This document shows positions 52,101 through 58,420 of a DNA stretch of 64,000 nt, one piece after another. Position 1 is the first letter of the stretch. Every line of letters starts with the position of its first letter. A program made the position numbers and the translations under genes. This DNA comes from Nocardia nova NBRC 15556 (GTDB lineage Bacteria; Actinomycetota; Actinomycetes; Mycobacteriales; Mycobacteriaceae), in the NCBI RefSeq assembly GCF_001613005.1, contig NZ_BDBN01000045.1:16135-80134 (forward strand). The letters run 5' to 3'. The notes below the pieces were generated by a model. It was not told the origin of the DNA. It saw nothing but the letters and a program-made list of their open reading frames with translations, and made no database searches.

Positions 52101-53826
52101 GCACTACCTGACCAACTGCACCGACATCCAGATCAAGATGGCCCAGGGCGCCAAGCCCGGTGAGGGCGGTCAGCTGCCCGCGCACAAGGTGTACCCGTGG
52201 GTCGCCGAGGTGCGGCACTCGACGCCGGGTGTCGGCCTGATCTCGCCGCCGCCGCACCACGACATCTACTCGATCGAGGATCTGGCCCAGCTGATCCACG
52301 ACCTGAAGAACGCGAATCCGCAGGCTCGGATTCACGTGAAACTTGTCGCGGAGCCGGGTGTGGGAACGGTCGCGGCCGGTGTGTCGAAGGCTCACGCCGA
52401 CGTCGTGCTGATCTCCGGCCACGACGGTGGTACCGGCGCCTCGCCGCTGACCTCGCTGAAGCACGCGGGCGGCCCCTGGGAACTCGGCCTGGCCGAGACC
52501 CAGCAGACCCTGCTGCTCAACGGTCTGCGCGACCGCATCGTGGTGCAGGTCGACGGCCAGATGAAGACCGGCCGCGACGTGCTGATCGGCGCCTTGCTCG
52601 GCGCCGAGGAGTACGGCTTCGCGACCGCTCCGCTGGTGGTCTCCGGCTGCGTCATGATGCGCGTCTGCCACCTCGACACCTGCCCGGTCGGCGTCGCGAC
52701 CCAGAATCCGGTGCTGCGTCAGCGCTTCACCGGTAAGCCCGAATTCGTCGAGAACTTCTTCATGTTCATCGCCGAAGAGGTGCGGGAGCTGCTGGCCTCG
52801 CTGGGTCTGCGCTCGCTCGACGAGGCCATCGGCCGGGTCGACCTGCTCGACACGACCAAGGCCAAGGAGCACTGGAAGGCGAGCAAGCTGGATCTGTCGC
52901 CGATCCTCGACGATGTCGAGACGGCGTTCATGTACCAGGACCGCCGCTGCACCAAGACTCAGGACCACGGCCTGGACAAGGCGCTGGACAACCAGCTCAT
53001 CGCCCAGGCGGCGGATGCGCTCGAGCGCGGCAAGCCGGTCAAGTTCGAGACCAAGATCACGAACGTGAACCGCACGGTCGGCACCATGCTCGGCCACGAG
53101 GTGACCAAGCTCTACGGTGGCGCCGGCCTGCCCGACGACACCATCGACATCACCTTCACCGGTTCGGCGGGCAACAGCTTCGGCGCGTTCGTCCCGGCCG
53201 GTATCACCCTGCGGGTGTTCGGTGATGCCAACGACTATGTGGGCAAGGGCCTTTCGGGCGGACACCTGGTGGTGCGGCCGTCGCTGAACGCGCCGGAGTC
53301 CTTCGTCGCCGAAGAGAACATCATCGCGGGCAACGTGATCCTGTTCGGCGCCACCAGCGGTGAGGCGTTCATCCGCGGTGTGGTCGGCGAGCGGTTCTGC
53401 GTGCGCAACTCGGGCGCCACCGCGGTGGTCGAGGGCGTGGGTGATCACGGCTGCGAGTACATGACCGGTGGCCGGGTCGTCATCCTCGGCGAGACCGGGC
53501 GCAACTTCGGTGCCGGTATGTCGGGCGGTATCGCCTACATCTACAACCCGAACGGCACGTTCGAAGCCAACCTCAACACCGAGCTGGTGGATATCGAACA
53601 GCTCGAGGGCGAGGACTTCACCTGGCTGCGCGACGTCGTCGCGAGCCATCGCGACGCGACGGGTTCGGCAGTGGCCGAACGCATCCTGAGCGATTGGTCG
53701 CAGCAGGTGAACCACTTCGTGAAGGTTATGCCTCGCGACTACAAGAAGGTATTGCTCGCTATCTCCGAGGCTGAGAAGGCCGGGCGGGATGTCGACGAGG
53801 CGATCATGGAGGCCGCACGTGGATAA
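49138..53826 (+). CDS. gltB: Glutamate synthase (NADPH) large subunit
   Basis: 1562 residues, family length. The N-terminal glutaminase domain begins at C33 (HDSCGVAFV) after a short propeptide that is removed so that Cys becomes the N-terminal nucleophile. The FMN-binding synthase domain (about 860-1230) has GEGGESPARF and the Cys cluster CVMMRVCHLDTCPVG for the 3Fe-4S centre, followed by the beta-helix GXGXG domain (about 1310-1520). With GltD it turns 2-oxoglutarate and glutamine into two glutamates using NADPH. Repeated antisense reading on the other strand is a codon-bias shadow. The ATG has an AGAGG ribosome site. Confidence 0.97.
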   Translation: MTQLPGHRGEPRMGHRSPGRTGLYDPANEHDSCGVAFVVDMHGRRSRDIVDKAITALLNLEHRGAAGAEPNSGDGAGIMIQLPDRFFRAVLAENGANFELPPEGSYATGIAFLPQARREAARACYRVEKIVKEEGLAVLGWREVPIDESSLGALSRDAMPTFRQLFIASPADAAEQLGGMDLERRAYVVRKRVEHELGKQGAGEGAVGRETVYFPSLSGQTFVYKGMFTTPQLRAFYLDLQDDRVESALGIVHSRFSTNTFPSWPLAHPFRRVAHNGEINTVTGNENWMRAREALLNSEIFGTDSEGNNRLEKIFPVCTPGASDTARFDEVLELLHLGGRSLPHAVLMMIPEAWERHESMDPAQRAFYRYHSMLMEPWDGPASVCFTDGTVVGAVLDRNGLRPSRIWVTEDGLVVMASEVGVLDIEPSKVVRKARLQPGRMFLVDTSQGRIISDDEIKSQLAAEQPYQEWLDEGITKLAELPDRPHEHMSHDRVLIRQQIFGYSTEELSLLISPMAKTGGEALGSMGTDTPIAVLSSRPRLLFDYFAQLFAQVTNPPLDAIREEVVTSLRSTIGPEADLLHPGPESCRHITLTQPILDNDELAKLVHINDDGSRPELRSVVVRGLYSVKKGGKGLRKALEAINAQVSAAIDGGARIIVLSDRESNEKLAPIPSLLLTASVHHHLVRERTRTKVGLVVEAGDAREVHHMAMLVGFGAAAINPYMAFESIEDMLERGALEMPGSTGDKAADYAAAVKNYNKAAGKGVLKVMSKMGISTIASYRGAQLFQVVGLSQELCDQYFTGLTSPLDGIGLDDIAAEVAARHRIAFLENRTERAHRELEIGGEYQWRREGEYHLFNPDTVFKLQHATRSGQYSIFKEYTKLVDDQSERLASLRGLFKFKTEGRHPIPVEQVEPASEIVKRFSTGAMSYGSISAEAHETLAIAMNRLGGRSNSGEGGESPARFEPEDSGDWRRSAIKQVASGRFGVTAHYLTNCTDIQIKMAQGAKPGEGGQLPAHKVYPWVAEVRHSTPGVGLISPPPHHDIYSIEDLAQLIHDLKNANPQARIHVKLVAEPGVGTVAAGVSKAHADVVLISGHDGGTGASPLTSLKHAGGPWELGLAETQQTLLLNGLRDRIVVQVDGQMKTGRDVLIGALLGAEEYGFATAPLVVSGCVMMRVCHLDTCPVGVATQNPVLRQRFTGKPEFVENFFMFIAEEVRELLASLGLRSLDEAIGRVDLLDTTKAKEHWKASKLDLSPILDDVETAFMYQDRRCTKTQDHGLDKALDNQLIAQAADALERGKPVKFETKITNVNRTVGTMLGHEVTKLYGGAGLPDDTIDITFTGSAGNSFGAFVPAGITLRVFGDANDYVGKGLSGGHLVVRPSLNAPESFVAEENIIAGNVILFGATSGEAFIRGVVGERFCVRNSGATAVVEGVGDHGCEYMTGGRVVILGETGRNFGAGMSGGIAYIYNPNGTFEANLNTELVDIEQLEGEDFTWLRDVVASHRDATGSAVAERILSDWSQQVNHFVKVMPRDYKKVLLAISEAEKAGRDVDEAIMEAARG

Positions 53827-53889
53827 CGTGAGACGCGTGCAAGACGCACGGACGGTCCTGAGAGGCGAAAATACGGAGGCCGCACGTGG
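53808..53889 (+). repeat. 15-base direct repeat around the gltB end and gltD start
   Basis: GGAGGCCGCACGTGG occurs at 53808-53822, covering the last gltB codons and stop region, and again at 53875-53889, where it supplies the gltD ribosome site and GTG start. The first copy thus also resembles a translation start signal. Confidence 0.8.
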
Positions 53890-55355
53890 GTGATCCACAG
53901 GGATTTCTGAAGCACACCAGCCGGGAACTGCCCACTCGGCGTCCGGTACCGCTGCGCCTGATGGACTGGAAAGAGGTCTACGAGGAGAACTACTCCCACC
54001 AGACCCTGCAGACCCAGGCCAGCCGCTGCATGGACTGCGGCATCCCGTTCTGCCACAACGGCTGCCCGCTGGGGAACCTGATTCCCGAGTGGAACGACCT
54101 GGTCTACCGGGATCGCTGGCGCGAGGGCATCGACCGTCTGCACGCGACCAACAACTTCCCGGAATTCACCGGGCGGTTGTGCCCGGCGCCGTGTGAAGCG
54201 TCGTGTGTGCTCGGTATCAACCAGGATCCGGTCACCATCAAGCAGGTCGAGGTCGAACTCATCGAGAACGCCTTCGACGAGGGCTGGGTGCAGCCGGTCT
54301 ATCCGACCCGCCTGACCGGGAAGAAGGTCGCGGTCGTGGGTTCGGGTCCGGCCGGTCTGGCCGCGGCCCAGCAGCTGACCCGCGCCGGCCACACCGTCAC
54401 GGTGTTCGAGCGCGACGACCGCATCGGTGGCCTGCTGCGCTACGGCATTCCGGAATTCAAGATGGAGAAGCGCTTCATCGACCGCCGCCTGGCGCAGATG
54501 GAGGCCGAGGGCACCATCTTCAAGGCGGGCGTGAACGTCGGTGTCGACATCACCGCAGAGCAACTGCGTGAGCAGTTCGACGCGGTGGTGCTCGCGGGTG
54601 GTTCCACCATCGCGCGGGACCTGCCGATTCCGGGTCGCGATCTGGACGGCATCCACCAGGCGATGGAATTCCTGCCGCTGGCCAACCGGGTTCAGCTGGG
54701 CGACCCGGTCGCCGACGAGGAGGGCCTGCCGAGGATCCACGCCAAGGGCAAGAAGGTCGTCATCATCGGTGGCGGTGACACCGGCGCCGACTGCCTGGGC
54801 ACCTCGCACCGCCAAGGCGCGGCGAGCGTCCACCAGTTCGAGATCATGCCGAGGCCGCCGGAGGAGCGGGCCGAGTCGACCCCGTGGCCGACCTACCCTC
54901 TGATGTTCCGGGTCTCCTCGGCGCACGAAGAGGGTGGCGAGCGCGTCTTCTCGGTGAACACCGAACGGTTCATCGGTGCGGACGGCAAGGTCACCGGCCT
55001 GCAGGCGCACGAGGTCCGTAACGTCAACGGCCGCTTCGAGAAGGTCGAGGGCACCGACTTCACCCTGGAGGCCGATCTGGTCCTGCTGGCGATGGGCTTC
55101 GTCGGCCCGCAGAAGCCGGGTCTGCTCGAGGATCTCGGCGTGGGCTACGACCAGCGTGGCAACGTCAAGCGCGGTAAGGACTTCCAGACCACCGTGCCCG
55201 GCGTCTTCGTCGCCGGCGATATGGGGCGTGGTCAGTCGCTGATCGTATGGGCCATCGCCGAGGGCCGCGCCGCCGCCTCGGCGGTGGACAAGCACCTCGA
55301 GGGTGAGACCGCGCTGCCGGCGCCGATCGCTCCGACGGCGGTCGCCCAGCGCTGA
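53886..55355 (+). CDS. gltD: Glutamate synthase (NADPH) small subunit
   Basis: 489 residues. The N-terminus has the Cys motifs CMDCGIPFCHNGCPLGN and CPAPCEASCVLG for two 4Fe-4S clusters, followed by an FAD-binding fold (GSGPAGLAAAQQL, about 154) and an NADPH fold (GGGDTGADC, about 297), ending with FVAGDMGRGQSLIVWAI. It passes electrons from NADPH to GltB. The start is GTG with GGAGG 6-7 bases upstream, 59 bases after gltB, so the two are one operon. A strong terminator follows. Confidence 0.97.
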   Translation: MGDPQGFLKHTSRELPTRRPVPLRLMDWKEVYEENYSHQTLQTQASRCMDCGIPFCHNGCPLGNLIPEWNDLVYRDRWREGIDRLHATNNFPEFTGRLCPAPCEASCVLGINQDPVTIKQVEVELIENAFDEGWVQPVYPTRLTGKKVAVVGSGPAGLAAAQQLTRAGHTVTVFERDDRIGGLLRYGIPEFKMEKRFIDRRLAQMEAEGTIFKAGVNVGVDITAEQLREQFDAVVLAGGSTIARDLPIPGRDLDGIHQAMEFLPLANRVQLGDPVADEEGLPRIHAKGKKVVIIGGGDTGADCLGTSHRQGAASVHQFEIMPRPPEERAESTPWPTYPLMFRVSSAHEEGGERVFSVNTERFIGADGKVTGLQAHEVRNVNGRFEKVEGTDFTLEADLVLLAMGFVGPQKPGLLEDLGVGYDQRGNVKRGKDFQTTVPGVFVAGDMGRGQSLIVWAIAEGRAAASAVDKHLEGETALPAPIAPTAVAQR

Positions 55356-55408
55356 GTCCCGGCCGGGACGGCGGGGGCCGACTGTCGGTCGAACAATCGA
55401 AAATACGA

Positions 55409-55449
55409 GGCGTCCACGGGCTTTCGAGCCCGTGGACGCCTGTTTTTTC
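55409..55449 (+). terminator. gltBD terminator
   Basis: Perfect 14-bp stem GGCGTCCACGGGCT/AGCCCGTGGACGCC on a TTCG tetraloop (55409-55440), followed by TGTTTTTTC. It starts 54 bases after the gltD stop, a textbook intrinsic terminator. Confidence 0.93.
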
Positions 55450-55576
55450 GCCCTGTACTGCGAAAACGTGTACCCGCGTCCCAAACATCGGAAATCGGAC
55501 GGCATTTCGAGCTCGGATGGCAGTTCCACCGTGCCGCCGTTATCCTGAGCACCGGTATGTCGTAAATGCTCTTGGT

Positions 55577-55621
55577 CCGCGTCCGAACTCGTTCACGAGT
55601 TCACGGACGCGGGCGGTTTTT
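55577..55621 (+). terminator. Terminator-like hairpin in the cutinase leader (possible attenuator)
   Basis: A 15-bp stem (CCGCGTCCGAACTCG 55577-55591 with CGAGTTC/GGACGCGG 55596-55612, two bulged bases) on a TTCA loop, followed by GCGGTTTTT. It lies 101 bases before the cutinase ATG and only about 130 bases after the gltBD terminator, so it would end any transcript that starts in between. Confidence 0.6.
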
Positions 55622-55721
55622 GCTTCGCCGGGAATTTACCGCGCGGCAATGTGGCGGCGGCATCATCAGCGGCGAATACATATGGGGAGCCCCGGCGAGG
55701 GCTGGCTTGAACTGGAGCAGC

Positions 55722-56645
55722 ATGCGGTTGAAGAAGGTTGTCGCGGCCGCCGGGGCGGCAGTCGCGGTACTGGCTGGTATGGCAGTGTCGGGTACCGCGG
55801 TCGGAAGCGGTTCCGCGAGCGCGGATCCCGGTTGCCCGAGCCTGTATGTCGTCGCGATTCCGGGCACCTGGGAGACCGGTGATCACAAGCCCGACCATAT
55901 GGTCGGCCCCGGCATGCTGTCGGGTGTGACGCGCGGCCTGCCGAGTTCGACGGACGTCGACTACGTCAGCTACGCCGCGACCGCCTTCCCGTGGGAGGGC
56001 GATGTCTACGGCGCCTCCAAGAAGGAAGCGACCGACAACGCGCGCGGCCTCATCCAGGCGATGGCGGCCCGCTGCGCCGGTACGCACTACGCGATCGTCG
56101 GTTACAGCCAGGGTGCGGATGCCGCGGGCGATCTGGCCGCCGAGATCGGCACCGGCCTGGGCGCCGTTTCGCCGGACCGCGTTTCGGGTGTCGGCCTGAT
56201 CTCCGATCCGCGTCGTTCGCCCACCGACGTCCAGGTCGGCCCGGTGGTCGGCGGCGCGGGCGCCGGTGGCCCGCGCGTGGGTGGATTCGGCTTCCTCAGC
56301 GACCGGGTGCGCACCATCTGCGCGGCCGGTGACCTGTACTGCTCCACCGAGGACACCGACTACGTCACCCGCTTCGCCGGCTTCCTGGCGCAGGCCTCCG
56401 GTGCGAGCGCGGCGAACCTGTGGCGCTACCAGCTCGAGGCGGGGTCGATCATCGGCGACCTGATGGCGCACGGCGGTGTCGCGGCCCTGCAGTCGCAGCT
56501 CACCGACGACGCCAACCAGCAGCGGGTGGAACAGCTCGAGCACTTCTACCAGTCCGGCACGCACACCTCCTACGGCAGCTATTCGGTGGGCGGCGGCCAG
56601 ACCGCGATCTCCTGGATGCACAACTGGATCGCCGGAATGGCATGA
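55722..56645 (+). CDS. Cutinase-family serine esterase, secreted
   Basis: 307 residues. A Sec signal (1-34) is followed by the cutinase fold: GCPSLYVVAIPGTWETG, nucleophile S129 in GYSQG, CAAGDLYC (Cys200, Asp204, Cys207) and a candidate His281 in GTHTSYGSY near the C-terminus. In mycobacterial Culp proteins the catalytic His follows the GDxxC motif closely; here about 75 residues are inserted between them. It probably hydrolyses esters or lipids in the envelope. GGAG is five bases before the ATG; the earlier open frame (from 55566) spans the leader hairpin. Confidence 0.88.
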   Translation: MRLKKVVAAAGAAVAVLAGMAVSGTAVGSGSASADPGCPSLYVVAIPGTWETGDHKPDHMVGPGMLSGVTRGLPSSTDVDYVSYAATAFPWEGDVYGASKKEATDNARGLIQAMAARCAGTHYAIVGYSQGADAAGDLAAEIGTGLGAVSPDRVSGVGLISDPRRSPTDVQVGPVVGGAGAGGPRVGGFGFLSDRVRTICAAGDLYCSTEDTDYVTRFAGFLAQASGASAANLWRYQLEAGSIIGDLMAHGGVAALQSQLTDDANQQRVEQLEHFYQSGTHTSYGSYSVGGGQTAISWMHNWIAGMA

Positions 56646-56660
56646 GCCGGTAAGGCGCCC

Positions 56661-56697
56661 GTGAAGGCCACCCCGCGTCGAGCGGGGTGGCCTTCAC
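56661..56697. terminator. Terminator between cutinase and His/Asp-rich peptide gene
   Basis: Perfect 16-bp inverted repeat GTGAAGGCCACCCCGC (56661-56676) with 56682-56697, loop GTCGA, 15 bases after the cutinase stop and 21 before the convergent peptide gene's stop. It can end both transcripts. Confidence 0.85.
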
Positions 56698-56718
56698 CGT
56701 TTCGGGGATCAGCCGGGA

Positions 56719-57033
56719 TCAGCCGGCGGAACCGGTCGGCGGGAGCTGGGGCAGCTGCGGGCCGGGTGCCGGCTGGTTCTCCGGTCCGCGGTCTCGATCG
56801 CCGTGGTTGTCGCCGCGGTTGTCGCGATCGGGTCCGCGGTGGTCGCCGTCGTGATCGCGGTCGCCGGGGTGGTTGTCGCGGTCGATGGCGACCGCGCTGG
56901 GGGTGTTGGCCGGGGCGTCGGCGAAGGCCGGCACGGCGAGCGCGGACAGGGGAACGACGACGAGCGCACCGGCGACGGCGACGCGGGTCGCGAGGCGGCG
57001 GGTGCGGTTCTTCGGCTTCGCGGTGGTCTGCAA
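56719..57033 (-). CDS. Secreted Asp/His/Arg-rich small protein 1
   Basis: 104 residues from TTG (AAAGG about eight bases upstream). A Sec signal peptide (basic start, VAVAGALVVVPLSALAVPAFA, cleaved after AFA near 38) leads to a mature part of about 65 residues made of Asp, His, Arg, Asn and Pro (DRDNHPGDRDHDGDHRG), ending PPTGSAG. It is a paralogue of the next protein: same leader, start codon, ribosome-site spacing and C-terminal PTGSxG. His/Asp content suggests metal binding; this is inferred. No family is recognised. Confidence 0.72.
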   Translation of the reverse strand: MQTTAKPKNRTRRLATRVAVAGALVVVPLSALAVPAFADAPANTPSAVAIDRDNHPGDRDHDGDHRGPDRDNRGDNHGDRDRGPENQPAPGPQLPQLPPTGSAG

Positions 57034-57227
57034 GGTTTCGGCCTTTCGTCTGCGAAATACGGAGCCGTGCTGGGGATTCGGACCGGGCGGCCCGGCGGCT
57101 CACGAGTACATCGAAACGCCGCCGGCTGGGACGGCGATGTTCGCGAACTGTGAATGAACTTTGAAGCGACCAGGCCACGGTGCCGCGATCCCGGTCACGA
57201 GCACCGAATCCGTGTTCCACACAGCGA

Positions 57228-57262
57228 ACGAGGGCCGCTCCCGGAAAGGGAACGGCCCTCGT
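57228..57262 (-). terminator. Hairpin after His/Asp-rich gene 2
   Basis: 10-bp stem ACGAGGGCCG/CGGCCCTCGT (57228-57237 with 57253-57262), 24 bases beyond the stop of the second peptide gene in its direction. There is no clear T run. It separates the two paralogous genes. Confidence 0.55.
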
Positions 57263-57286
57263 ATGTTCCTCGGCTGTGCGGTTCGA

Positions 57287-57550
57287 TCAGCCGAACGAGC
57301 CGGTGGGCGGGGGTCCGGGCAGGAAGCCGCCGGGACCGGACTGCCACGGGCCGTTGTCGTGATCGTGATCGCGATCGTGATGATGACGCCACCCGTCGTG
57401 ATCGTGGTCGTGCCAGTCGATCTGCGTGGCGGACGGGGTATCGGCGAAAGCGGGTACCGCGACCGCGGCGACGGGGGCGGCCGCGATCGCGCCGGCGACG
57501 GCGACGCGGGCGATCAGCCGGCGGCGCGAGGAACTCGTGGAGGAGAGCAA
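57287..57550 (-). CDS. Secreted His/Asp-rich small protein 2
   Basis: 87 residues from TTG with AAAGG about eight bases upstream. The signal peptide (RRRLIARVAVAGAIAAAPVAAVAVPAFA) ends near 36; the mature peptide of about 50 residues is dominated by His and Asp (DWHDHDHDGWRHHHDRDHDHDN) and ends PPPTGSFG. It is encoded directly upstream of its paralogue, in tandem but separated by a hairpin. The His/Asp alternation is typical of zinc, nickel or copper binding peptides, which is inferred, not shown. Confidence 0.75.
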   Translation of the reverse strand: MLSSTSSSRRRLIARVAVAGAIAAAPVAAVAVPAFADTPSATQIDWHDHDHDGWRHHHDRDHDHDNGPWQSGPGGFLPGPPPTGSFG

Positions 57551-57705
57551 CGGACTACCTTTCTCGGAACACGGGCCGCCGGGCGGGGCCCGTGGTCATT
57601 CATGGAACGACTCGTTGCTGTGTCCGGCAGGCTTTCGGGCTGGCAATCGGCTGTGAACTTCCGCCACCCGCACAGCTTTCGGATGCTCCCGCCCCTACGC
57701 TCTGC

Positions 57706-58350
57706 TCAGATCGCGTCGCCGGCCGCAGCGGGACGATTCCGCGGCAGCAGATCCCACACGTGGCTGTTCTCGTTGATCGTCGCGGCGGTGCGATTACCGC
57801 TACGGGAGAACAGAATCCGGGTGATCGAGCAGTAGTCGATCGGAAAGGTCAGGGGGCGTTCGAGTCCGAGAATGTCCTGGAGCAGCACGTTCACCACTCC
57901 GCCGTGGGCGAAGGCGACAACCGTATCGGCCGGTTCGGCGGCCGCGACGAGTTCCGACACCGTGCCCAGCACCCGCGCCACGAACGCGGGCCCGTCGATC
58001 TGTTCGGGCAGATGTCCGGCCTTGATCCGGTCGTAGGTGGCGCGGAAATCGCGCTTGGCGTCCTCGATCGGGATATACGCGGGCAGATCGCGGTCGTATT
58101 CGGCCAGCCCGTCGAGTACCTCGACCGGCAGTCCCAACTTCTCGGCCGTCGGCGCGGCGGTATCGCGGGCCCGCCGCTGCGGACTGCTCACCACCCGCGC
58201 GATACGATGCTCGCCCCCGGCGAACCGGGCGATCACGGCCGGTACCCGCCGAGCCTGCTCGACACCGAGTTCGGTGAGTTCGGGATCGGCGGGACCGGAG
58301 GTGGTCAGCACCCGGCCGGGCTGGGCATGACGCACGAGAACAAGCTGCAC
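57706..58350 (-). CDS. Histidine phosphatase family protein
   Basis: 214 residues from GTG. The phosphoglycerate-mutase-like motif LVRHAQPG (4-11, catalytic His7) is followed by SSPQRRARDTA (conserved Arg) and VVAFAHGGVVNVLLQD (second catalytic His, about 159). The substrate is unknown. The frame runs on to 58605 without coding character, so the start is placed next to the RHA motif, as usual for the family. It lies downstream of lysX on the same strand (70-base gap). Confidence 0.9.
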   Translation of the reverse strand: MQLVLVRHAQPGRVLTTSGPADPELTELGVEQARRVPAVIARFAGGEHRIARVVSSPQRRARDTAAPTAEKLGLPVEVLDGLAEYDRDLPAYIPIEDAKRDFRATYDRIKAGHLPEQIDGPAFVARVLGTVSELVAAAEPADTVVAFAHGGVVNVLLQDILGLERPLTFPIDYCSITRILFSRSGNRTAATINENSHVWDLLPRNRPAAAGDAI

Positions 58351-58420
58351 GGATCTACTGTGCCGGACGCGGGTTCCGGGTTCGCGAACGGGTGCGCGCG
58401 CCCCGGCGCCGGCGGTGCGG

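Noticed and set aside
52328..52342. GGATTCACGTGAAAC in gltB as a second parS site
   Set aside because: Only about 13 of 16 positions match, it lies within a conserved coding stretch (IHVKLVAEPG) and is explained by the protein sequence.
49186..53898. 1570-codon open frame antisense to gltB
   Set aside because: Follows the strong G/C third-position bias of gltB; the product has no domain and is a composition shadow.
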